From Citrobacter sp. wls619 (GTDB taxonomy: Bacteria; Pseudomonadota; Gammaproteobacteria; Enterobacterales; Enterobacteriaceae), in NCBI RefSeq assembly GCF_005281345.1, contig NZ_SZXJ01000005.1, forward strand, positions 319 through 64,318: a stretch of 64,000 bases of DNA. The letters run 5' to 3'. Below are positions 1 through 8,904 of the stretch, in pieces (the first letter of the stretch is position 1; every line of letters begins with the position of its first letter). Under the pieces are notes generated by a model that did no database searches, had not been told where the DNA came from, and saw only the letters and a list, made by a program, of their open reading frames with translations. The translations under genes and the position numbers were made by a program.

Positions 1-45
1 TGAAACTGCGCCAATTAATACTCTTATCGTAATTCCTGGTTTCAT
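1..45 (-). CDS. Start of the putative immunity protein for the Tle3-like effector (partial)
   Basis: An ATG on the minus strand lies 9 bases after the effector stop and has a good AAGGA ribosome site seven bases upstream. The 15 visible residues (MKPGITIRVLIGAVS) have a basic start followed by hydrophobic residues, as in a signal peptide or lipoprotein leader. In known Tle3 loci the gene after the effector encodes a periplasmic or lipoprotein immunity protein (Tli3), so this is inferred to be that gene. Only position and leader support it, because the rest lies outside the window. Confidence 0.55.
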   Translation of the reverse strand, partial: MKPGITIRVLIGAVS

Positions 46-54
46 AATTCATCC

Positions 55-2151
55 TTAAACGTTAAGAGGTTTGGGCATATCCCATTGCAGATTGGGTGTC
101 TCGGTATTATATATTTCATTATGTCTGGCAGGTTGAACCGTTGTTGAATGACAATATTCATTAACCACACCAAATTGACCCTTGGGCAAAATATCATCCG
201 GCCTGTTCATGAAATCTTTCGTACGGTCTTTGCTCAACTGTCCAGTATTATAATAATCTACAGTTCTTGGCAGACCATTACGCTTCATACGCCAGTCCCC
301 GCGCAAGAGTAGCTCGGTCCAGAATTCTCCGCAGCGGTGATCAAATGCCCTGCATATTCCCACCGCCAGATCGAAGGCCATCGCTTTCGCGGGGGCATCT
401 TTTGACATCACAATAGAGGAATGCTGGCTGTAACCAATCTGCTCTGATTGCATCCATTCTTTTTGCAGCTCATCCGGCGTTTTTTCATAAATCAACTGAA
501 CGGTCTTATTGTATCCCCCGCCCAGGACAACGCCTTTGGTATAAGGCTTGCCATATTTTTTGGCGAACATCGTAAGTTCTGCGGGCGTTAACGCCTGGCC
601 CGGCTGTAAAGAATCAAAACCGGCCCCAATCAGCGTTCTGGTGTCGGTTTCAGTGCGCGCAATAACCGTGGCTTTTGCAGAAAATGAGATGTCCTGATCG
701 GGTGAACCTGGCGCTATCGAATATTTATACTGACTTCCCGCACCCTGTAACTGGTGTCTGAAGGTGACAGGGAGCTGCTCGCCGTTAACAACCACATCCG
801 CAAACGTATATTGTCTGGTCGCGCCCGTATCCTGATTAAAGCAGTCCTTTTCTAACGTCGGCATTTCAAAAGGCACGCTCAGCGGGCTGCCGCCTATTTC
901 CGGACCATTTTCGCAGAAAACCCGCTGGCGCAGATTGTCTATTCCGCTGGCAATGTTATGGGGGACTCCCCGCCAGCCCAAACCCTGGACGTTAAGTAAT
1001 GAAACCACACTGTCATTGGGGCAAAAATAGTTATATACCTTGCCAAAGTTATTACGCGTATAGAGTTTATTCTGCCGCCACTGTGCATGTGTTTTACTCA
1101 GACACAGCGCGCCTTCTAATTCATCAATCTCGGCCTGCGTGTGATATTGCCCCTTACCGTATCTGGCGTTGGTCGCCATCAACTGGCAGAAATTGCGGAA
1201 CGTCTGCTGCCGGGCGCGATCCGTCTGGTGATGTCCAGGCGTCATACCTTCAGCAGCCGTTTTTTCCAGTGCGTAGGGGGAATGATTCAGAATCACGCAA
1301 TCGGCGGGATCGGCACCTGTTGCTTTTACCAGCATATTCGCGAGCATGGTAATAATCGTTCCCTGGGAGTGCGCAATGATATTAATGGGATCGAATTTTG
1401 TTGCCGGTTCTCTTCGAATCATCAGGATTAAATCAGCCAGCCGCTGCGCGGCAAAAAACTGATAAATACGGTGCGGATTATCATAAATAGGGTGCGTAAA
1501 ATCCCCGGCATTCATATACAGTGATGCAAATCCTGCCGCACCGTTCGCCAGGCCGCCGGAGCCCGGGCCTAACATATCCGGAATAGTGGTTGTCGCATTG
1601 GCAAAGGTACCCCCGCCTTTGGCGTACACATCATCGAGAACATTACCGAAATTATCATTCTGATATTTCAAGGTGGTTTGGGGAATATGGCCCAGTTTTT
1701 CCAGCTTTGCGTGGTCATCTTCCTGATAGGCGTTGTAAGGCAGTTTTGCGGCGTCTCCTGATTTAGCCCGTTCTTCGCGATAACGCCGCTGGTCTTCTAT
1801 ATATGTCGCATGATCGACGGGTTTATACCCCCAATAAAATGGAATTACCGGGCTGCGTCCGGGCATTTTTACATTCTGCTGCTCGCCATCGCCCATATCC
1901 ATTTTGTACTGCTGCCATTCATGCGGATACATATCCGTGCGGCCCATACGTTCATTCAGGCCAGCGATAATACCCTGCTCCTGATTCTGATAGGCCTCGC
2001 CCACATCATTGACGCCGTGCACAAGGATCACAATGCAGGGCATGGGATACTTAACGGGCACGTCGCAGACCGCCATTTTTCCGCCCGTAGATTTAGGCAC
2101 GCCCTGTACACCTGTCGCCACCACCCGCGGATTAAAGGGACTGTTACTCAT
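55..2151 (-). CDS. Tle3-like type VI lipase effector (alpha/beta hydrolase, DUF3274-type)
   Basis: This 698-residue protein has no signal peptide. An oxyanion-type HG motif sits in a hydrophobic strand (VILVHGVND, about residues 42-49), and a nucleophile elbow AHSQG lies at residues 260-264 with Ser262 as the likely nucleophile. The elbow departs from the classical GxSxG by Ala in the first position. Length and architecture match the Tle3 group of type VI phospholipase effectors, which are loaded onto VgrG in the producer cell and attack membranes of rival bacteria from the periplasm. The start overlaps the vgrG stop by 8 bases (ATGAGTAA), implying coupled translation. The family call is from recognition of motifs and context; substrate and toxicity are inferred. 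Confidence 0.8.
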   Translation of the reverse strand: MSNSPFNPRVVATGVQGVPKSTGGKMAVCDVPVKYPMPCIVILVHGVNDVGEAYQNQEQGIIAGLNERMGRTDMYPHEWQQYKMDMGDGEQQNVKMPGRSPVIPFYWGYKPVDHATYIEDQRRYREERAKSGDAAKLPYNAYQEDDHAKLEKLGHIPQTTLKYQNDNFGNVLDDVYAKGGGTFANATTTIPDMLGPGSGGLANGAAGFASLYMNAGDFTHPIYDNPHRIYQFFAAQRLADLILMIRREPATKFDPINIIAHSQGTIITMLANMLVKATGADPADCVILNHSPYALEKTAAEGMTPGHHQTDRARQQTFRNFCQLMATNARYGKGQYHTQAEIDELEGALCLSKTHAQWRQNKLYTRNNFGKVYNYFCPNDSVVSLLNVQGLGWRGVPHNIASGIDNLRQRVFCENGPEIGGSPLSVPFEMPTLEKDCFNQDTGATRQYTFADVVVNGEQLPVTFRHQLQGAGSQYKYSIAPGSPDQDISFSAKATVIARTETDTRTLIGAGFDSLQPGQALTPAELTMFAKKYGKPYTKGVVLGGGYNKTVQLIYEKTPDELQKEWMQSEQIGYSQHSSIVMSKDAPAKAMAFDLAVGICRAFDHRCGEFWTELLLRGDWRMKRNGLPRTVDYYNTGQLSKDRTKDFMNRPDDILPKGQFGVVNEYCHSTTVQPARHNEIYNTETPNLQWDMPKPLNV

Positions 2152-4684
2152 TTGGTAAAATCTCCATTTTCATTTCGTCCATTTCAGTCATATCCAATAA
2201 CGGCGTCATTCCTTCATCGTCTGTGACGCCTTCAATGGTCTCACCTGACGCCTTAGTCAGTCTGAATTTTGTCTTTTTCAGAACATCGTCTGGGTTGCCA
2301 GAGCCATGTAATTTAATGCGGCGATGAAACTGCTCTTCCTGAAAGACAGGGGTTTTATCTTTTGCCGACACCGGTCCGCTCCAGTCAAGAGTGGTGCCTT
2401 TCAACTGCACTTTTGCGGGAGAGAATATTTTTACTGAGCCGTCTTCATTTATTCTGATACCGCCACCACCGCACAAAAGCTGGATATTTTTCCTGGCGCT
2501 GATGGTTACGTTGCCGTTCATACTCTGAATATGAAAATGCTTATCAGAAAGCAACCCCATTTCCCCGCGCTGCGCCTGGACGGAAATATCATCTTTTGCG
2601 GCGATGATTTTGATTCCGATAGCTCTGCTGAAAAGTGACAGGCCCTGTCCAACGGCCATTGAGAGTTTTTTAAAGACGTTAAAACTGCCGTTGCTGGCGG
2701 CGTTTAGCGACAAATCTTTGTCTGCTGATAATGCCATCGTTTGCGGTGTAAGCAGGGCCATACCGTGATCGGCGTAGGCCACCAGCCCCGAGCGGGTAAG
2801 CTGTTCAAGCGCGGCGTTAAGCTGCTGCTGCGGTCCCATTTCGACATTTAACGCCTGTGCCGTCAGCGCGCTCTGCTGAAGCGACGTTGCCAACGTAAGC
2901 GCGGCCTGAAGCTGCTGAACAACCGCGCTCATATCGAGCTGCTTACCCTGGGCTTTTGGCTGCGCCTCAGTCGTGAGTAGTATCCCCTTTGCAGCCCTCA
3001 GGACCGCGCGGTCATCGGTGCGTAGTTCTGCGCCTTCGCCGCGGGGTTTACCGCCAGCATCAACAAGATGGCCCATGTTCAACTGCGTTTTGGCATACTC
3101 GGTACTCAGCTTGACGTGTTCCTGCCCGCGTCGGTCCTCCATCCGCAGCTTATTAAGACCCGCAGTGCGGATGACGTTGCGGGTATTGTTGCGGCTGGTA
3201 ACGGGGTCCGGCTTTGGAGCATGATGCAGAGCATGTGCAATAAAAGGTCTTTCCGGATCGCCGCCTTCAAACGCAATGGCGACCTCTGTGCCCTGGATTA
3301 ACGGAAAGTGATGACCATAAGTATCACCGGCATAAACCCGCGCCAGACGAACGGGCATGCTTTCATAACCTTGCCTGTGCTGGTCGAGGTCAAAATCAAA
3401 CTTCACCCAATAACGACCCTGCACATCGATGTGAGCATATTGGTCATTGTCTATTGGTGATGAAACGATCGCGGGAACAGTACCGGCGATACGTGGCCGG
3501 GGTAATGGCCGCGGTCGAAAGCAAACGCGCTCACGGTAAGGAATACCACTCAGTTGGGATTGAAGGGCTGCATCACGCCTGCCCGTCACCCGCATTGCCG
3601 TTACCACAAATCCCGAGGTGAAGGCATGTGGAATGACGCCGCCGATTTCCAGCACCATCCCAGGCACAATTAACGGGCTGGTGGTCACGCCGTTTAAAAT
3701 GGACTGATTATTAAGAATAATTTCGTGATGTAGTTTGGCATAGAACCAACTGGACTCGCCCGGTTGTTCCTCAGCAAATTTCGATCCCGGCTGATGGTGA
3801 ATATCCGCATAACGATAATCCATTCCATACGTCGCCGATGTTTGTTCCGCCCCATAGGCATCAGCATGAAGTATTAGCGAGTTGGCAAGCCGGTAGTCAA
3901 AGTTCTTTGCTTTAACGCCTGCGGAAACAACGTTATGCTTTGATACCAGCTTATCGATCGAATAATCATTTGATGTCAGCCCGGCATGGGATGAGTGCAT
4001 AATCTTTTGATCAAAGATGTATTGGCATTGTGAATCACTGAAGATAAGCACCATAATGTGCGGAACAGCATGATGATTTGCGATCCTGAACCAGATCCCG
4101 ACTTCTGACAGGATGCGGCTAATAAATGCTAAATCTGACTCCTCCCACTGGACGATCATTTCCCGGTTGGGATAGAGACAAACAAGATTATCAAAGTCAA
4201 TTTCATAATCGGCAAAAGCATGTTCTTTGAGGATCTGCGTGACCAGTTTCGGCACATTTATGTTCAGGTAAATAGCCGATCGCTTACGTCGTGAGAGTAA
4301 TGCCAGCTTATGCTCCAGCCTGATTTCGTACAGTGATTCATCCGCTGATGTGCTAATAAGTGAAAATGACGTAATTATGCCTTCAATTTGCCGTTCATAT
4401 AGCCACTTCTCAGAACCCTGAATATATTTATTCCAGTTATGGTTAGGTGCTCTGATTTGTAGCGACCCTTCAATATTTAGAATTGAGTCAGGGGAGATAT
4501 TTTTTAGTTTTGATGTAAATGTGATTTTATAACTGTATGGTTTACTTAAATTTTCATGGCCTTTAATTGTTTCAACATCCAGCCCCTCTAACCTACCCTC
4601 CCCCCTCACGGAGAATAAATACTTATTGATACTCTCCTCTGAAACTATACCTTCCAGATTATAGAATCCTGAACCTTTTTTCAT
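2144..4684 (-). CDS. vgrG: Type VI secretion spike protein VgrG with C-terminal adaptor-like extension
   Basis: This 846-residue VgrG forms the trimeric needle tip of the type VI secretion system. The N-terminal 400 residues are the gp27-like base. A gp5 OB-fold follows (around YAHIDVQGRYWVKFDFD, then the PVRLARVYAG region), and then the long DUF2345 beta-helix. The last 50 or so residues (about KFRLTKASGETIEGVTDDEG) look like a transthyretin-like adaptor of the kind that holds Tle effectors. I chose the start at 4684 (MKKGSGFYN) because AGGGA stands seven bases before it. The ATG at 4717 has no ribosome site. The gene overlaps the downstream effector by 8 bases. No PAAR, Hcp or sheath genes are in view. 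Confidence 0.93.
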   Translation of the reverse strand: MKKGSGFYNLEGIVSEESINKYLFSVRGEGRLEGLDVETIKGHENLSKPYSYKITFTSKLKNISPDSILNIEGSLQIRAPNHNWNKYIQGSEKWLYERQIEGIITSFSLISTSADESLYEIRLEHKLALLSRRKRSAIYLNINVPKLVTQILKEHAFADYEIDFDNLVCLYPNREMIVQWEESDLAFISRILSEVGIWFRIANHHAVPHIMVLIFSDSQCQYIFDQKIMHSSHAGLTSNDYSIDKLVSKHNVVSAGVKAKNFDYRLANSLILHADAYGAEQTSATYGMDYRYADIHHQPGSKFAEEQPGESSWFYAKLHHEIILNNQSILNGVTTSPLIVPGMVLEIGGVIPHAFTSGFVVTAMRVTGRRDAALQSQLSGIPYRERVCFRPRPLPRPRIAGTVPAIVSSPIDNDQYAHIDVQGRYWVKFDFDLDQHRQGYESMPVRLARVYAGDTYGHHFPLIQGTEVAIAFEGGDPERPFIAHALHHAPKPDPVTSRNNTRNVIRTAGLNKLRMEDRRGQEHVKLSTEYAKTQLNMGHLVDAGGKPRGEGAELRTDDRAVLRAAKGILLTTEAQPKAQGKQLDMSAVVQQLQAALTLATSLQQSALTAQALNVEMGPQQQLNAALEQLTRSGLVAYADHGMALLTPQTMALSADKDLSLNAASNGSFNVFKKLSMAVGQGLSLFSRAIGIKIIAAKDDISVQAQRGEMGLLSDKHFHIQSMNGNVTISARKNIQLLCGGGGIRINEDGSVKIFSPAKVQLKGTTLDWSGPVSAKDKTPVFQEEQFHRRIKLHGSGNPDDVLKKTKFRLTKASGETIEGVTDDEGMTPLLDMTEMDEMKMEILPNE

Positions 4685-5232
4685 TATCGCATCCCTTACC
4701 CAAAGAAAGTAATACATAAGAAATAAAGTCCAGTCAGCATATCAACAATAATAAAAAAGGGGTATTTTTTACTGAAAACAAATCTGGGAAGTGAGTTAAT
4801 TATCATGAGTCAAACATGTAATATAACCCTGACATATAAATAAACGGTTAACTGGTGCGATTTTATATTTAATAGCATCGTTTTCTTACAAAACGGTGTA
4901 TATCGTGCAGCATTCGTTTTTTCCTGGTAAGGCAACAATCCAGCAGACAAATCCAAATGGTTCCAAAAGCTGAGAGGCAACTAAAAAGACAAAACACTAA
5001 GCCAATGATTTACAATAACATTTATAGAAAAATTCTGTTTATTTATTATTTTATTGAATAAATCACATCCTCCCATAAAAAAACACAATAAAATATAACT
5101 ATTCCCTATTCTGCTGTGAGGGGAGAGGTAACTGGATTATGCCCATCTGTTCCCCAGGAAAGATTTTGGTTTTCTCCCTCTTCCTTGAGAGAGAGCCGCA
5201 TAAAGGTCATCTGCTCAGCCACAGGAGAATCC
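4685..5232. other. AT-rich intergenic region between the divergent vgrG and sugar operons
   Basis: About 550 bases separate the two divergent gene sets, so both promoters should lie here. The stretch from about 4730 to 5100 is very AT-rich, with many possible -10 boxes, and no convincing operator or RNA stands out. The part from about 5105 to 5230 is richer in GC and open in several frames, but no product was recognised. It may be leftover from an upstream gene of the sugar operon. Confidence 0.4.
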
Positions 5233-5916
5233 ATGAAACGCTCCGCAATAAACGAAATCCTTGGCCACACACGCCAGTTTTTTTCCCTGCACGACGTGCA
5301 TCTCCCCGCTTTCGCCAGTTTCCCGCCCACGCAATGGCGCAAGCTTGATGCCTCTGCCTGGGGCGAAGTGTTCGACCTCAAACTCGGTTGGGATGTCACC
5401 GCGTTTGGCGGCAACAATTTCGCCGCGCAAGGGTTAACGCTGTTCACTCTACGTAACGGCTCGCCGAAAGGTATGCCTTATGAGAAATGCTACGCCGAGA
5501 AAATCATGCATGTTCGCGATGCCCAGGTTACGCCGATGCATTTTCACTGGCGCAAGCGTGAAGACATCATCAATCGCGGCGGCGGCAATCTGATTGTCGA
5601 ACTGTGGAACGCCGGTATCAGAGAACAAACGGAGGACAGCGACGTCAATGTGGTCATTGATGGTTGCCGACAAACCCATGCCGCAGGTAGCCAGTTACGC
5701 CTGGCTCCAGGGGAAAGCATCTGTCTGCCGCCGGGCCTGTATCACAGCTTCTGGGCGGAAGAAGGTTTTGGCGACGTGCTGGTCGGCGAGGTTTCTTCTG
5801 TTAATGACGACGACCACGATAACCACTTTTTGCAACCGATCGCCCGCTATAACGACATTGAAGAAGACGAACCGGCGCTGCTGGTGCTGTGTAACGAATA
5901 TCGCCTGTTCCGCTAA
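5233..5916 (+). CDS. D-lyxose ketol-isomerase (cupin sugar isomerase)
   Basis: This 227-residue protein interconverts D-lyxose and D-xylulose (and often D-mannose and D-fructose). The four metal ligands known for E. coli O157:H7 D-lyxose isomerase fall at the same numbers here: His103 and His105 in PMHFHW, Glu110 in KREDI, and His171 in LYHSFW. The start at 5233 follows AGGAGA at a good distance; the open frame runs upstream to 5116 without a ribosome site. It is the first gene of an operon with an aldolase 14 bases downstream and a sugar kinase, which suggests isomerisation, phosphorylation and aldol cleavage of a pentose or hexose. Confidence 0.9.
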   Translation: MKRSAINEILGHTRQFFSLHDVHLPAFASFPPTQWRKLDASAWGEVFDLKLGWDVTAFGGNNFAAQGLTLFTLRNGSPKGMPYEKCYAEKIMHVRDAQVTPMHFHWRKREDIINRGGGNLIVELWNAGIREQTEDSDVNVVIDGCRQTHAAGSQLRLAPGESICLPPGLYHSFWAEEGFGDVLVGEVSSVNDDDHDNHFLQPIARYNDIEEDEPALLVLCNEYRLFR

Positions 5917-5930
5917 CCAAGGAGCGCATT

Positions 5931-6791
5931 ATGCCGTTGATATCTCTCGCTGATGGCCTTGCCCATGCCCGCGAGCACCGCTATGCCTTAGGGGCATTTA
6001 ACGTTCTGGACTCACACTTCCTGCGTGCGCTGTTTGCCGCGGCAAAGCAGGAACGTTCGCCGTTTATCATCAATATTGCCGAGGTGCATTTTAAATATAT
6101 CTCGCTGGATTCTTTAGTCGAAGCGGTCAAGTTCGAAGCCGCACGCCATGACATTCCGGTGGTGCTGAACCTCGACCACGGCCTGCACTTTGAGTCAGTG
6201 GTTCGGGCGCTACGCTTAGGTTTCAGTTCAGTGATGTTCGATGGTTCCACGCTGGAGTATGAAGAAAATATCCGTCAAACCCGCGAAGTGGTGAAGATGT
6301 GCCACGCCGTCGGCGTATCGGTGGAGGCAGAGCTGGGCGCGGTGGGCGGTGATGAGGGCGGCGCGTTGTACGGTCATGCCGACGAGTCGCTATTTACCGA
6401 TCCGATGATGGCGCGTGATTTCGTCGACAGAACCGGGATTGACGCGCTGGCCGTTGCCATTGGCAATGCCCACGGCAAATATAAAGGCGAACCGATGCTC
6501 GACTTCCCGCGTCTGGACGCTATTCGCCAACAGGCGGCGATCCCGCTGGTACTGCACGGCGGTTCCGGCATCAGCGACGACGATTTCCGTCGGGCAATCG
6601 AGCTTGGCATTCACAAAATCAACTTCTATACCGGCATGTCGCAGTCGGCGCTGTCGGCAGTGGAGACGCGGATGGCGAATCGCCAGCCGCTGTATGACGA
6701 ATTCGCCGAACTGCTGCTCGGCATTGAAGAAGCCATTACCGATACCGTTTCAGAGCAGATGCGCATTTTTGGCAGCGCGGGACGGGTCTGA
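5931..6791 (+). CDS. Class II ketose-bisphosphate aldolase (KbaY/GatY/Fba type)
   Basis: This 286-residue zinc-dependent aldolase would split a ketose phosphate or bisphosphate to dihydroxyacetone phosphate plus an aldehyde. It shows the family features: LDHG with Asp82 (catalytic acid) and His83 (zinc), His181 in GNAHG and His209 in LHGGSG as further zinc ligands, and the phosphate-binding GGSG and INFYTG loops. The length is normal for the KbaY/GatY group. AAGGAG precedes the start. It lies between the isomerase and the PfkB kinase and shares one base with the kinase start (TGATG). The exact substrate cannot be read from the sequence. Confidence 0.88.
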   Translation: MPLISLADGLAHAREHRYALGAFNVLDSHFLRALFAAAKQERSPFIINIAEVHFKYISLDSLVEAVKFEAARHDIPVVLNLDHGLHFESVVRALRLGFSSVMFDGSTLEYEENIRQTREVVKMCHAVGVSVEAELGAVGGDEGGALYGHADESLFTDPMMARDFVDRTGIDALAVAIGNAHGKYKGEPMLDFPRLDAIRQQAAIPLVLHGGSGISDDDFRRAIELGIHKINFYTGMSQSALSAVETRMANRQPLYDEFAELLLGIEEAITDTVSEQMRIFGSAGRV

Positions 6792-7784
6792 TGGAACGCA
6801 AAGGCGTTATCGCCGCAGGCAATATGCTGGTCGACCATGTACACCAGATTGTGCAGTGGCCGGAACGCGGCTGGCTGGCGGAGATCACCCGTAGCGAACG
6901 CGCTACGGGCGGTGCGCCGCTGAACGTGCTACTAACGCTGGCAAAAATGCACACCGGGCTACCGCTGCAGGCAGTGGGCTTAATTGGCAAGGACAGCGAT
7001 GGCGACTACATCATGGCGATGCTGGAACAGTATCACGTTAATCGCCAGCATGTTCAGCGCACGACATCCGCCCCCACGTCGATGTCGCAGGTGATGACCG
7101 ATCCCAGCGGCCAGCGCACCTTTTTCCACTCGCCGGGTGCCAATCGGCTACTCGATCTGCCTGCGTTTGAGCAACTGGACACCTCGATGAAAATCTTCCA
7201 TCTGGGGTATCTGCTGTTGCTCGATAGTCTGGACATGCCGGACGATGAGTTCGGTACGCGAAGCGCACGACTATTGGCACAAATGCGTGAAAATGGCTTT
7301 GAAACGTCGCTGGATCTGGTTTCACGTAAAGGCGATCCGCGCTACCAGCCGCTGGTGATGCCAGCGCTGCGCCATCTCGACTATCTGGTGATCAATGAAC
7401 TGGAGGCCGGGGAATTCAGCGGACTGGAGATCCGCCAGCCCAACGGCGAGTTGCATACTGCGCACATCGCCACCGCCGCCCGTGAACTGCTGGACGCGGG
7501 TGTACGCCAGCGGGTGGTGATCCACTGTCCGGAAGGCGCATGGGGTGAAAGTCCGGATCAGGCTGGCGCCTGGATACCCTCACACTATCTGGCGCAGGAG
7601 GAGATCGTCGGCAGCGTCGGGGCAGGAGATGCGTTTTGCGCCGGATTTTTGTATGGCTGCCACGAGCGCTGGCCGCTGGCGGACAGTATCAGGCTGGCAC
7701 ACGCCTGCGCGCGGGCAAGCCTGCTGTGTGCCAATGCAATCGACGGCGCAAAAACGCTGGAGGAATTAAAAGCCGGAATGGCTG

Positions 7785-7792
<8 letters not shown>
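6791..7792 (+). CDS. PfkB/ribokinase-family sugar kinase
   Basis: This 333-residue PfkB carbohydrate kinase shows the N-terminal sugar-binding GGAPLNV motif (about residues 39-45) and the C-terminal ATP and catalytic-base motif VGAGDAFCAGF (Asp in GAGD). Its ATG overlaps the aldolase stop (TGATG), so translation is probably coupled. In context it should phosphorylate the ketose made by the lyxose isomerase, or its 1-phosphate, for the aldolase. No transporter or regulator of the pathway lies in the window. The stop codon is already inside a REP element. Confidence 0.87.
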
Positions 7793-7869
<77 letters not shown>

Positions 7870-7878
7870 TGCGCACGA

Positions 7879-8613
7879 TCACGCCGCCTTATCGTGATGC
7901 TGCACGTCGGCGGCAAAAACATAACCCAGCCCGCGCAGGGTTTTAATTAACATCGGCTGATGCGGGTTAACCTCTATCTTTCGCCGCAGCCGCATGATTA
8001 ACACATCAATAGTGCGGTCAAACACCTCAACGCTGTCGCTGCGCGTCAACTCCAGTAATTGTTCGCGGCTCAGCACCCGGCGGGCGTTCTGTGCCAACGC
8101 CAGCAGCAAACTGTATTCACCCTGCGTCAGGTCCACCTTCAATTGCTGAGGATTACGTAACTGACAACCTGCGGTGTCAAGATGCCAGCCATTAAAGGAT
8201 AACCCCGTAGTTTGTGGGCCGCTGCTTTCGGGTGTTAAAACACCGACACGTCTGAGCACGGCTTTTACCCGCGCCACCAGTACCCGCGCATTGAACGGTT
8301 TGCCGATATAATCGTCAGCTCCCATTTCCAGCCCCACAACCACATCCGATTCGCTACCTAACCCTGTCAGCATCACCACCGGTAATCCCGGCCTTATTTT
8401 TTGCACCTGCTGAAGCACCATCAGGCCATTAATATCGGGCAACATCATGTCCAGCAATACCAGCGCGATATCCGGCTGAGCCTCAATGCAGCACAGCGCA
8501 TCCTGCCCAGTGTGACAGGCGGTCACCGCAAAGACGTGTTCACTCAGCACATCCTGGAGCAGTGTGCAGATTGCCTCGTCATCATCCACAACCAGAATAA
8601 CGGGTTTCATCAT
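7879..8613 (-). CDS. Orphan OmpR/PhoB-family response regulator
   Basis: This 244-residue regulator has an N-terminal receiver (acidic DDDE near residues 10-13, phosphoacceptor Asp in LLDMMLPDING, Lys in GKPFN) and a C-terminal winged helix (about residues 145-235, with LTQGEYSLLLAL and DVLIMRLRRKIE, ending in IKTLRGLGYVF). No sensor kinase is adjacent. It is divergent from yjcS across 290 bases, so control of the alkylsulfatase is a reasonable guess. Two ATGs in tandem (8613 and 8610) follow GGAG; the second has slightly better spacing. I could not match it to a named E. coli system. Confidence 0.85.
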   Translation of the reverse strand: MMKPVILVVDDDEAICTLLQDVLSEHVFAVTACHTGQDALCCIEAQPDIALVLLDMMLPDINGLMVLQQVQKIRPGLPVVMLTGLGSESDVVVGLEMGADDYIGKPFNARVLVARVKAVLRRVGVLTPESSGPQTTGLSFNGWHLDTAGCQLRNPQQLKVDLTQGEYSLLLALAQNARRVLSREQLLELTRSDSVEVFDRTIDVLIMRLRRKIEVNPHQPMLIKTLRGLGYVFAADVQHHDKAA

Positions 8614-8904
8614 GTAGCTCCGTTCATTCGTTTTATCTTTCTAATTGTGAGTAATTTCAGGCGAAGTGAAAGAGCACTCATGATCTATCTGGTGAAAATA
8701 TAATGTCCATCACATTATTTGCTAACTAAATAATCCAACGCCATTCGAACCATGAAGCACTAATACCTAACAAAAATGACAACGCAGCTCACATAATTAT
8801 ATTCAAAAAATAAATATCTAGTCCTTATGATAAGCATGAAATTAAAACAACGAAATTAGCCAAGATAATAAATTCACAGTATTAATTATAAAATGGAGAT
8901 TTAT
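8614..8904. other. Divergent promoter region, response regulator / yjcS
   Basis: This AT-rich, 290-base spacer lies between two divergent genes and must hold both promoters. I see many A/T tracts but no operator that can be named with confidence. Confidence 0.35.

Noticed and set aside
5116-5232. Upstream extension of the lyxose isomerase
   Set aside because: No ribosome site at 5116; the ATG at 5233 has one and aligns with the family's metal-ligand numbering.
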